Positions 42,804 through 51,044 of a stretch of 64,000 nucleotides of DNA are shown here, in pieces. The notes under the pieces are model-generated. The model did no database searches. It worked only from the letters and a program-made list of their open reading frames with translations, and was not told where the DNA came from. Source of the stretch: SLNP01 sp964568875 (GTDB taxonomy: Bacteria > Bacteroidota > Bacteroidia > Bacteroidales > VadinHA17); contig CAZMSH010000010.1 of NCBI GenBank assembly GCA_964568875.1, forward strand, positions 44,577 through 108,576. The letters run 5' to 3'. Position 1 is the stretch's first letter. Every line of letters begins with the position of its first letter. The translations under genes and the position numbers were made by a program.

Positions 42804-44318
42804 ATGACAACCAGCAATGTGAGGGTGCGCTTTGCACCCAGTCCGACCGGGCCGCTTCATATTGGCGGTGTAAGAACCGCCCTGTACAATTATCTATTTG
42901 CACGCCGGCACGGCGGAACCTTTATTCTGCGTATCGAAGACACCGACCAGGGAAGGCTGGTTGAGGGAGCCGAGGAGTATATCATGGAATCACTCAGATG
43001 GTGCGGAATAAAAGTTGATGAAGGTGTGGCTGAAGGCGGCAGCTATGGGCCTTACAGGCAGAGTGACCGTAAGGAGAGATACCGTGACTATGCAGATATG
43101 CTCATTGATAGTGGCGATGCCTACTATGCTTTCGATACCGCTGAAGAACTTGAAAGGCTCAGGACAGAACATGAAAAACGAGGTGAGACATTCCTTTACA
43201 ATGCAGCAGTAAGAGGGTCGCTTGTCAACTCATTGTCTCTTTCCGGCCGGGAATGGAGGTCGAGGATCGATTCAGGAGAGCCCTATGTAATCAGGTACAG
43301 GATGCCTGAAAACCAGGATATCTCTTTCACTGACATTATACGCGGCGATATTGTTGTCAACAGTGCGACCCTCGATGACAAGGTGCTTTTCAAATCGGAT
43401 GGCATGCCTACCTACCATCTTGCGAATATTGTTGACGACCATCTGATGGAGATCACACATGTAATCAGGGGAGAGGAGTGGCTTCCTTCACTGCCACTTC
43501 ACGTGATGTTGTACCGCTCATTCGGCTGGCAGCCACCGGTCTTTGCCCATCTGCCCCTGTTGCTGAAACCGACAGGTAAGGGTAAGCTGAGCAAGCGCGA
43601 CGGTGATAAAATGGGCTTTCCCGTTTTCCCTCTCTACTGGCCATATGGTGAAACAGCAAGAGGGTACCGTGAAGATGGGTACTTTCCTGAAGCATTTGTA
43701 AATATGCTTGCCCTGCTGGGGTGGAACCCGGGATCGGACAAGGAGATTTTTTCGATGGAGGAGCTTATCGGGGCTTTCTCACTCGACAGGGTGGGGCGCT
43801 CAGGCTCAAGATTTGATCCGGAGAAAGCCAAATGGTTCAACCGTCAGTATCTGATGATGAAGAGTGATAGTGAACTTGCGGAACTCTTTCACGACGAGAT
43901 TCGTGCCAGGGGTTGCGACGCTCCGAAAGATAAAGTGCTTAAACTTACTGAGATGGTAAGAGAGAGGGCCGTTTTTGTCAGCGATTTGTGGGAGCAGTCA
44001 GATTTCTTCTTTATGGCACCGGAAGAGTATGATGCATCTGTGTTGGCTAAAAGATGGAGCAATGAATCGCCATCACAGGTTGCCGGGCTTATCTCATTGC
44101 TTGAGCAGACTGATGATTTCAGCTCAGCTGCTACAGAAAGCCTTGTAAAGTCATGGATAGCAGAAAGAGGTTATAACACCGGGGCGATACTTAATCTCTT
44201 TCGTCTGCTGGTGGTAGGTGCCTCACGAGGGCCTCATCTGTTTGATATTACCGGGTGGCTTGGAAAGGAGGAAACCATTAACAGGCTAAGGTCAGGACTG
44301 AAAAGACTTACTTCATAA
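42804..44318 (+). CDS. gltX: Glutamyl-tRNA synthetase
   Basis: A 504-residue class I synthetase. Seen: RFAPSPTGPLHIGGVRTALYN with the HIGH motif as HIGG at 19-22, the tRNA-binding segment RIEDTDQGR, and the KMSKS loop as KLSKRDG. The length is standard for Bacteroidota. The TatD-like gene starts 1 base after its stop codon. Confidence 0.97.
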   Translation: MTTSNVRVRFAPSPTGPLHIGGVRTALYNYLFARRHGGTFILRIEDTDQGRLVEGAEEYIMESLRWCGIKVDEGVAEGGSYGPYRQSDRKERYRDYADMLIDSGDAYYAFDTAEELERLRTEHEKRGETFLYNAAVRGSLVNSLSLSGREWRSRIDSGEPYVIRYRMPENQDISFTDIIRGDIVVNSATLDDKVLFKSDGMPTYHLANIVDDHLMEITHVIRGEEWLPSLPLHVMLYRSFGWQPPVFAHLPLLLKPTGKGKLSKRDGDKMGFPVFPLYWPYGETARGYREDGYFPEAFVNMLALLGWNPGSDKEIFSMEELIGAFSLDRVGRSGSRFDPEKAKWFNRQYLMMKSDSELAELFHDEIRARGCDAPKDKVLKLTEMVRERAVFVSDLWEQSDFFFMAPEEYDASVLAKRWSNESPSQVAGLISLLEQTDDFSSAATESLVKSWIAERGYNTGAILNLFRLLVVGASRGPHLFDITGWLGKEETINRLRSGLKRLTS

Positions 44319-44319
44319 T

Positions 44320-44991
44320 ATGGTTGTTCCGCATAAAGGTGATCTTATAAATTTGCACACCCACGATTCAGATCGTACTCAGGGGGTTTTTGCTGTTGAG
44401 AACCTGATGATTCATGAAGGAAGAATGCCCGATGCTGTTGCTGATGCTTTCTCGGCAGGCATGCACCCCTGGTTCCTTAAAAAGGAAAATATTGCAAAGC
44501 AGCTTGACCTGTTGAGTCAGGTGGCTGATGATGAGCGTGTTGTTGCCATAGGCGAAGCTGGTTACGATCGTCGACGGGGTGCATCGTTCGAGCTGCAGAA
44601 GGAGGTTTTTGAGGCACAGGCAAGGCTGGCGGAGGAGAAGAGAAAACCACTGATAATTCACTGTGTAAAGGGGTATGATGATCTCTGGGCTTCGAAGCAT
44701 AGAATAAAGCCTGGCATGCCATGGATAATTCATGGTTTCAACGGAGGCATCAACCAGGCAAGGCAGCTGGTGGCAGGCGGTATGTACCTTTCACTTTGGG
44801 TGAAGTCAGTGCTTAACGGAGCGCTTGACCCGGTGCTTGCAGCCATCCCCCATGAGCGTATATTCCTGGAGACAGACGGCTTTAAGGTAGGCTTGGATCT
44901 GGTATATGAAAGGGCGGCAATGGGTATGAAGATTAATACAGGCTTGCTTGCTGACAGCATAAGGAATAACTACCTCTCTTTATTTGTCTAA
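44320..44991 (+). CDS. TatD family metal-dependent hydrolase, short form
   Basis: A 223-residue amidohydrolase-fold protein related to TatD DNases, somewhat shorter than the usual 255-265. Metal ligands can be placed: His13 and His15 in NLHTHD, Glu79 in GEAGYD, His114 in IIHC, His138 in IIHGF and Asp186 in LETD. Substrate unknown; a nuclease role is only by family. It is tightly linked to gltX. Confidence 0.87.
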   Translation: MVVPHKGDLINLHTHDSDRTQGVFAVENLMIHEGRMPDAVADAFSAGMHPWFLKKENIAKQLDLLSQVADDERVVAIGEAGYDRRRGASFELQKEVFEAQARLAEEKRKPLIIHCVKGYDDLWASKHRIKPGMPWIIHGFNGGINQARQLVAGGMYLSLWVKSVLNGALDPVLAAIPHERIFLETDGFKVGLDLVYERAAMGMKINTGLLADSIRNNYLSLFV

Positions 44992-45160
44992 TAATCTGTT
45001 GTCTCTTTTCTGAATACGTTAATCATATGTTAAAGAGGCATTGCGGGGCTTGTTGAGAAACAATTGCCGGAGCTTTATTGTTATTTTTAACAGCCGGTCT
45101 TATGATGGGCCGTCCGTTTTTTACAGACGTCAAAAGAAAGTTCAAAATATTATTTTGGTT

Positions 45161-46054
45161 ATGCTGGAATTCAGGAATGTTGTCATTGAGATGAAACCAC
45201 TGGCAGACAGTTATTTCAAAAAGAGTGGCAACTGGGGTAGTGAGTATACGTTTTCTAATCTTTTTATATGGAGAACGAACAATCAGACTGCGATTGCCGA
45301 GCAGGATGGCTTTCTGTTTGTCAGGTACAGGTTAGGGAGTAAGTATTATTTTCTTATGCCTGTGGCCGGGCATGAAGGAGCAGACAGTGTGAAAGCAGTA
45401 GAGAGCCTTATAGAATACTCATCGGGGCTTGGTTGTGATCTGGTGATAACAGGCCTGGGAAAGGAAGGGGCCGAAAAGCTTGAATATTTAATGCCAGGCA
45501 GGTTTGAATTCAGGGCGAAACCTGAATGGTTTGACTATTTATATAATGCCAGCGACCTCATTAATCTGAAAGGATCGAGATACCAGGCCAAGAGGAATCA
45601 CATCAACAAGTTTGAAAGATGGAATGGGACAGATACCTTTGAAGAGATGCATGCCGGCAATATTCCTTACTGCCTTGAGACGTATGAGAAGTGGGTAACC
45701 GAGCATCCTGATCTTGACCTCCGGGCTGAGAGCCTGGCTGTTCATGAGGCTCTTAACCATTTTGACCAGCTGGGACTTAAGGGTGGCCTTAACAGGTATA
45801 ATGGCAAGGTATGCGCTTTCACTGTGGGAGCTGAAATCAACAGCGAGGTATTTGTGATTCATATAGAGAAGGGACTTACCGACTGTGTCGGCGTTTATGC
45901 CGTTATTAACCGTGATTTTGCAAGACATGCCTGTCAGTCATATAAATATATAAACAGGGAAGAGGATATGGGTATTGAGGGATTGAGGAAGGCAAAGCGC
46001 TCCTATTACCCTGCGATGTTGCTTGAAAAATATGTAGCCGAACTAAAGAGTTGA
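45161..46054 (+). CDS. DUF2156 domain protein (GNAT-fold, lysyltransferase-related)
   Basis: A 297-residue protein with the DUF2156 fold, related to the catalytic part of phosphatidylglycerol lysyltransferases (MprF) and Fem-type enzymes. The ATG at 45161 is chosen because the conserved region starts there (MLEFRNVVIEMKPLAD). Visible marks: the double aromatic block SEYTFSNLFIWR and the central KGSRYQAKRNHINKF. No membrane part is present, so a soluble acyl- or aminoacyl-transferase is likely. The next gene starts 4 bases downstream and is also GNAT-fold. Confidence 0.85.
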   Translation: MLEFRNVVIEMKPLADSYFKKSGNWGSEYTFSNLFIWRTNNQTAIAEQDGFLFVRYRLGSKYYFLMPVAGHEGADSVKAVESLIEYSSGLGCDLVITGLGKEGAEKLEYLMPGRFEFRAKPEWFDYLYNASDLINLKGSRYQAKRNHINKFERWNGTDTFEEMHAGNIPYCLETYEKWVTEHPDLDLRAESLAVHEALNHFDQLGLKGGLNRYNGKVCAFTVGAEINSEVFVIHIEKGLTDCVGVYAVINRDFARHACQSYKYINREEDMGIEGLRKAKRSYYPAMLLEKYVAELKS

Positions 46055-46058
46055 GAAG

Positions 46059-46934
46059 ATGACAGGTTATCCCAACCCTTCTGACGAATCTGAACTGAGG
46101 CTCCTTTGGAAGGAGGTATTCAACGACACTGATGAATTCATTGACAGCTTCTTCAGCAGAAGATATTCTGTTGACTCGGCATTGATATACAGGGAGGGAG
46201 GCAGGATAGCATCGATGATTTTTTTCCCGCGCTATGACTTCAGGATTGAGAGAGAACATTATGGTCTGGGTTATATATGCGGGGCTGCAACATTACCGCA
46301 GTACAGGAGCAGGGGTCTGATGGGGCAGCTGATAGAGGCATCGCATGAAGCTATGAGGGAGAGAGGTGACAGGTTTGCAGCCCTGATACCTGCATCTGAT
46401 TCACTTTACGGATATTACAGGAGGTATGGCTACCATGAACTTTTTGTACGCAGCAGGCTTAAGGTAAACCGGGATGAGAAAATCACCGGTGCAGGCTATA
46501 CACTTCAGGCAGCAGATAATACAGATCTCATATATGGTCTCTATCTGAAAGGGATAAGTCCGCTCTCTTCGGTTGTCATTCAGAGTCGTACAACTTTCGA
46601 TGCTGTGGTTAAGGAATTCAGGCTTACAGGAGGTGATATTCTCGTAAGCAGCGACAGCAGCATTTACTGTTTTGTACGACAAGACGGTAAAGGATTGTAT
46701 GTGAGAGAGGTGTTCGGCAGACCGGCAGATAAAAAAGTGTATCCTAAGCTGGCCGCTGCCCTTATGGAACACTATCCTCAGGTCAGCAGCGTTGATATAG
46801 AGGTCCCTTACGGTTTTGCGGGACCGGAAAGTGAAACCTTCAGAACGGGTATGGGCAGAGGATTGACGGACGAAGCCGGATCTCTGCTGAAACATGTTAC
46901 TGGAGCATATATGAAATTCATGCTTGAAGATTAA
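46059..46934 (+). CDS. GNAT family N-acetyltransferase (Eis-like)
   Basis: A 291-residue acetyltransferase with an N-terminal GNAT domain (about 1-140). The acetyl-CoA loop is QYRSRGLMGQLIEASHEAM, followed by PASDSLYGYYRRYGY. The longer C-terminal half resembles that of Eis-like proteins. Substrate unknown. It lies 4 bases after the DUF2156 gene and 15 before the O-methyltransferase gene. Confidence 0.88.
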   Translation: MTGYPNPSDESELRLLWKEVFNDTDEFIDSFFSRRYSVDSALIYREGGRIASMIFFPRYDFRIEREHYGLGYICGAATLPQYRSRGLMGQLIEASHEAMRERGDRFAALIPASDSLYGYYRRYGYHELFVRSRLKVNRDEKITGAGYTLQAADNTDLIYGLYLKGISPLSSVVIQSRTTFDAVVKEFRLTGGDILVSSDSSIYCFVRQDGKGLYVREVFGRPADKKVYPKLAAALMEHYPQVSSVDIEVPYGFAGPESETFRTGMGRGLTDEAGSLLKHVTGAYMKFMLED

Positions 46935-46949
46935 CTAAATTGGCAGGCT

Positions 46950-47600
46950 ATGTTAAAGTTTAAGGTGTTAGTAGCTATTTTGGTTCTGATCCCGGCAATA
47001 CAATCCGTTTCGGGTCAGGTCCTGAAGGATGATCCTGAACTTGATGCCAGGGTCAGAAGGTTCCTTGACGATACCCGGGGATCATGGTACGATATGAATA
47101 TCCCTTATGCCGACGGGCAAAAGATGTTTGACATCATAGTTGAGAATGGCTATACCAGAGCCCTGGAGATAGGCACTTCAACGGGACTGTCGGGCATATG
47201 GATTGCATGGGCGCTCAGCAAGACGGGAGGCAAACTGATTACCGTCGAGATTGACAGGAGCAGGCATCTGCGGGCGGTGGAAAATTTCCGAAAAGCAGGC
47301 CTGTCAGAATATATTGACGCACGGCTTGCCAATGCACATGACCTGGTGCCGAAGTTAAAAGGACCATTTGATTTCGTTTTCAGTGATGCTGATAAAGATT
47401 GGTATGAAAATTATTTTAAGGCAGTTGATCCGAATCTTAAAGCCGGGGGTTGCTATGTAACCCATAATATTTCAGAACGTGGATACAGGCGTGGGCAAAA
47501 CACAGGCTACCTGGAGTTTCTGAGAAGCCTGCCGGGTTATGAGACAACTGTTTTTACGGCTGGAGGAGGGATGTCAATCAGCTATAAAAAGAGCAGATAA
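46950..47600 (+). CDS. Exported class I O-methyltransferase
   Basis: A 216-residue SAM-dependent methyltransferase of the catechol/caffeoyl-CoA O-methyltransferase type. SAM motifs are intact: ALEIGTSTGLSGIWIA at about 71-86, TVEIDRSRHLRAVENF, and FDFVFSDADKDWY with the metal-binding Asp. Unusually, it begins with a typical signal peptide (MLKFKVLVAILVLIPAIQ, cleavage near VSGQ), so it should be exported although its cofactor is cytoplasmic. The signal peptide is seen in sequence; export is inferred. Confidence 0.85.
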   Translation: MLKFKVLVAILVLIPAIQSVSGQVLKDDPELDARVRRFLDDTRGSWYDMNIPYADGQKMFDIIVENGYTRALEIGTSTGLSGIWIAWALSKTGGKLITVEIDRSRHLRAVENFRKAGLSEYIDARLANAHDLVPKLKGPFDFVFSDADKDWYENYFKAVDPNLKAGGCYVTHNISERGYRRGQNTGYLEFLRSLPGYETTVFTAGGGMSISYKKSR

Positions 47601-47630
47601 CAGATACTGCTGATCTATTTAAAAAGGGTT

Positions 47631-48983
47631 ATGATGGAAGAAAACAGACTAGAAAGAAAACTGGGACTTTTCCCGGCGACAAACATTGTAGTGGCAAATA
47701 TGATAGGTGCGGGTGTTTTTACTACGGCCGGCCTGTTGCTTGAAGGGCTGGGGAGTCCGGTAATGATGATCACTCTTTGGTTTGTTGGAGGTATAGTTGC
47801 CCTGTGCGGAGCATTGTCTTATGGTGAGCTTGGCATTGCCATGCCCGGAGCCGGGGGCGAGTATCTTTTTCTTTCACGTCTTTACAATCCGCTTGCCGGG
47901 TTTCTTAGTGGCTGGGTCTCTTTTATTGTTGGTTTTTCTGCTCCTATTGCAGCTTCCGCAATGGGGTTCAGTGAATACATGATCAAGGCATTTCCTTCCC
48001 TTGCCGGTGTGGGCGGTGATACAGCCTTTCTCTCACCAGAGTGGATAAGCAAGATACTGTCAGTTGCTGTTATACTGGTATTTACAGTAATTCATTACCG
48101 CGGGATAAAAACGGGGGCTAAAGTACAGAACACACTTACCATAGTAAAGATAGCTACGATGGTTGTGTTGATAGCCGCTGGTTTTGCAACCGGCCGGGGC
48201 GACACCTCTCACTTTGCCTGGAGCACAGGCAGCCTTGGCGGATTTCCGGGGATGAAGACAATGGGTCTTTCACTGATGTGGATCATGTTCGCCTACAGCG
48301 GATGGAATGCTGCCACATATGTAGGCTCAGAGATAAGAAATCCTGCCCGCACCATGCCGGGATCCCTGCTATGGGGCACCCTTATAGTGATGATACTTTA
48401 TGTTGGGGTTAATGCTCTGTTTGTTTATAGCATTCATCCTGAAGACATGAAAGGAGTAATAGCAGTGGGTGCATTGTCAACAGTCAGGCTTTTCGGGCAG
48501 AATGCAGGAACTCTCTTCTCCCTTCTTATAGCATTTGCCCTCTTTTCTTCACTGAGCGCATTTATAATTATAGGACCAAGGGTTTATTACTCAATGGCAC
48601 GTGACGGATTGTTTTTCAAGGCCGTATCAAAGGTACACCCCCGGTTTCACGTACCGTCAAATTCAATACTGTTACAAAGCGCTATAGCCATACTGTTCGT
48701 TCTTTCAGGCACTTTCGACCAGATACTTACCTATCTCGGATTTTCTCTGGGGATATTTCCCCTTTTGGCTGTAGCCGGAGTTTTCATCCAGAGAAAAAGA
48801 GATCCTGAGGCTGTTCGCCTTCCGGGATTCCCTGTGCCACAACTGGTTTATCTTCTTGCCGGTGTTATGATTCTGGTTCTGTCATATCTTGAAAGGCCCA
48901 TGGAGTCTACAATAGCGCTTATTACCGTAATGGCCGGAATTCCTGCATATTACTATTTTAAGAGCACTGTTCGCCGGGAATAG
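47631..48983 (+). CDS. APC family amino acid permease
   Basis: A 450-residue inner-membrane transporter with about twelve membrane segments. The family motif ANMIGAGVFTTAG in the first segment and GALSYGELGIAMPGAGGEY in the second/third are clear, as is the YSGWNAATYVGSEIRNP segment of helix 6. It probably imports or exchanges amino acids; the specific one cannot be told. It starts 30 bases after the O-methyltransferase gene and is probably in the same operon. Confidence 0.92.
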   Translation: MMEENRLERKLGLFPATNIVVANMIGAGVFTTAGLLLEGLGSPVMMITLWFVGGIVALCGALSYGELGIAMPGAGGEYLFLSRLYNPLAGFLSGWVSFIVGFSAPIAASAMGFSEYMIKAFPSLAGVGGDTAFLSPEWISKILSVAVILVFTVIHYRGIKTGAKVQNTLTIVKIATMVVLIAAGFATGRGDTSHFAWSTGSLGGFPGMKTMGLSLMWIMFAYSGWNAATYVGSEIRNPARTMPGSLLWGTLIVMILYVGVNALFVYSIHPEDMKGVIAVGALSTVRLFGQNAGTLFSLLIAFALFSSLSAFIIIGPRVYYSMARDGLFFKAVSKVHPRFHVPSNSILLQSAIAILFVLSGTFDQILTYLGFSLGIFPLLAVAGVFIQRKRDPEAVRLPGFPVPQLVYLLAGVMILVLSYLERPMESTIALITVMAGIPAYYYFKSTVRRE

Positions 48984-49003
48984 CATTTTCGGGTACATAC
49001 TCA

Positions 49004-49011
49004 TATCTTTG
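49004..49011 (+). promoter_or_regulatory. -7 element TATCTTTG for tcdA
   Basis: A perfect TAnnTTTG whose last base is 5 before the ATG at 49016. The transcript may therefore start at or near the A of the start codon, a leaderless message. Confidence 0.5.
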
Positions 49012-49015
49012 CCTA

Positions 49016-49753
49016 ATGATTTACAGGGATAAGGATGAATGGTATGACCGTACCGAGATGGCCATTGGTAAAGAGGCTGTTGAAAGGCTGAAAAAATCAT
49101 CGGTACTTGTTGTCGGAATAGGAGGCGTCGGAGGCTTTGCAGCCGAGATGCTGGTGCGTGCCGGTGTTGGAACACTGACAGTGGCAGATGGTGATCATGT
49201 TCAGACATCAAACCGGAACCGTCAGTTGCTGGCACTATGCAGTACCGAAGGTCAGATGAAGACAGATGTGATGAAGGAGCGTCTTCTGGATATTAATCCT
49301 GATCTGCAGCTGACCCTAATCCCGGAGTTTATTCGTGATGAACGCATGATTGAGGTGCTGGAACCACGATTCGATTATGTGATCGATGCCATTGACACTC
49401 TCTCCCCGAAGGTGTTTCTTATATACCATACCATTAACAGAGGTATGAAGCTGGTAAGCTCAATGGGTGCCGGCGGCAGGTTCGATCCTTTGCGTATTGC
49501 AGTATCAGATATTTCTGAAAGTTACGGCTGCACCCTTGCCCGCATAGTGAGGAAACGGCTGCACCGCCTTGGAATAAGGGAGGGATTTAAGGTTGTATGG
49601 TCGCCGGAACCGGTTGCAAAAGAGAAAATCATGAAGGTCAGCGGAGAAAGAAACAAGGCTTCAGCTGTGGGTACGATCTCGTATATGCCGGCTGCTTTCG
49701 GGATAGTAGCTGCCTCAGTAGTAATAAACGAGCTAGCAGGTATACCCCGATAA
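49016..49753 (+). CDS. tcdA: tRNA threonylcarbamoyladenosine dehydratase TcdA (ThiF/E1-like)
   Basis: A 245-residue E1-like enzyme that uses ATP to cyclise t6A37 in tRNA to ct6A. Seen: the nucleotide-binding loop GIGGVGGFAAEMLVRAGVG at 34-52, the SNRNRQLLAL arginine/asparagine block, and YVIDAIDTLSPK. Ends in the family's SYMPAAFGIVAASVVINEL. It complements tsaE, which serves the earlier step of the same modification and lies 34 kb away. Confidence 0.92.
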   Translation: MIYRDKDEWYDRTEMAIGKEAVERLKKSSVLVVGIGGVGGFAAEMLVRAGVGTLTVADGDHVQTSNRNRQLLALCSTEGQMKTDVMKERLLDINPDLQLTLIPEFIRDERMIEVLEPRFDYVIDAIDTLSPKVFLIYHTINRGMKLVSSMGAGGRFDPLRIAVSDISESYGCTLARIVRKRLHRLGIREGFKVVWSPEPVAKEKIMKVSGERNKASAVGTISYMPAAFGIVAASVVINELAGIPR

Positions 49754-49854
49754 GTATAAATTCCCTGCTTTTACTACCTTTATTGCTGAATCAGTTTTAT
49801 GACAGCCAAGAGTTGTTTCTTTCAGGAACCTGAGTAATATAAACTCCTTAGCAT

Positions 49855-51000
49855 ATGACGAAGAAGACCTATTTGTTGATTGTAATGGTGTTGGCACTTG
49901 GTGCCATCCTGATACTGTGGCCCGGAAAGAAGTCAGGATCAGACAGCCGTTTAACGGCAGCCCTTGACTCACTCTTCTCAGAGATGAAAGCTGATGAACC
50001 CGGAGGCAGCTTTATGGTAATGAAGGATGGTAAGACTCTTTGGAGCGCATCATACGGGCTGGCCGATATTGAAACGAACATGAAGTTTACCGGCAGTACT
50101 GTTGCCAATATCGGCTCAATATCAAAAACCTTCGTGGCTTATGGTATACTCATACTTCATCAGCAGGGAAAACTCTCCCTCGATGATAAGATAAAGGAGT
50201 ATTTCCCCGATTTCAGTAATGAAGAGATAGCCGATAAGGTTAGAATAATTCATCTGATAACCCATACATCGGGCTTGCCGGACAGCAGGGATGTAAGTTC
50301 CAACCGTGAGTTTTTCCTCACTGCCGGCGATGAGGAGAATTTTGCACCTCTGAAGCTTACTGACTCCCTTGAGTTTGAGCCGGGAAGCAACTGGACATAT
50401 TCCAATCCTGCCTACAACGGTCTGGCTTTGATCATCGAAAAGGTAACCGGAACAAAATGGCAGGAGTTTATCAGCGAAAACATATTCAAACCTTCCGGTA
50501 TGAAGACGAGCACTATCACTGACGGCAGCTGGCCCGACAGCGGTGTAGCCCACGGGTATCGTCAGGTTGACGGAACCTGGGAAGAGTACGATTACGGTGA
50601 GTTCCCAACGTTCAACGCTGCCGGCAACGGGGGAGTATGGAGCTCAGTTGAGGAGCTGATTAAGTATGTTGAGGCTATGAATGATTGTAAGTTCATTGAT
50701 TGTGAGACTATTGCAATGTCAAAGCGAGTATGGGAGTTTCCCAACTGGAAGGGTTCCGAACCTTCAACCCAGGGACTCAGCTGGGTAGTGACCGGTCCGG
50801 GTGATTCCGGCAGGAGCCTTTGCATTGAACATACCGGCTCACAGGGAGGCTTCAGGGCTCATCTCATGATCTATCCAGAAGAAGACATCATTGTGTCCTG
50901 GATAACCAACAACAGCCAGACCTACTCTGACCAGATCAGGAAGGTACTTGCGGAACACGGGTACATCAAAGACGTTATAAGCAGCTACTTTGAAGATTAA
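49855..51000 (+). CDS. Serine hydrolase, class C beta-lactamase-like (S12)
   Basis: A 381-residue protein of the beta-lactamase/D-alanyl-D-alanine carboxypeptidase superfamily. An N-terminal hydrophobic segment (residues 5-22) is a signal peptide or membrane anchor. The catalytic SxxK is Ser88-Ile-Ser-Lys91, the YxN motif is Tyr182-Ser-Asn184, and HTGSQGG near the C-terminus replaces the KTG box. The family includes esterases, peptidases and carboxypeptidases; there is no sign that this one is a resistance enzyme. Confidence 0.88.
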   Translation: MTKKTYLLIVMVLALGAILILWPGKKSGSDSRLTAALDSLFSEMKADEPGGSFMVMKDGKTLWSASYGLADIETNMKFTGSTVANIGSISKTFVAYGILILHQQGKLSLDDKIKEYFPDFSNEEIADKVRIIHLITHTSGLPDSRDVSSNREFFLTAGDEENFAPLKLTDSLEFEPGSNWTYSNPAYNGLALIIEKVTGTKWQEFISENIFKPSGMKTSTITDGSWPDSGVAHGYRQVDGTWEEYDYGEFPTFNAAGNGGVWSSVEELIKYVEAMNDCKFIDCETIAMSKRVWEFPNWKGSEPSTQGLSWVVTGPGDSGRSLCIEHTGSQGGFRAHLMIYPEEDIIVSWITNNSQTYSDQIRKVLAEHGYIKDVISSYFED

Positions 51001-51007
51001 ATAATTC

Positions 51008-51042
51008 CCGGTACCCGATACCTGATACCCGGTACCTGATAC
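51008..51042. repeat. Heptamer array, five units
   Basis: Five 7-base units in a row: CCGGTAC, CCGATAC, CTGATAC, CCGGTAC, CTGATAC. It fills most of the 44-base gap between the stop codons of two converging genes. Confidence 0.85.
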
Positions 51043-51044
51043 CC

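Noticed and set aside
49855..51000. Beta-lactam resistance gene
   Set aside because: Only the general S12 fold motifs are present (SxxK, YxN, HTG-like); the family is mostly peptidases and esterases, so no resistance call is made.
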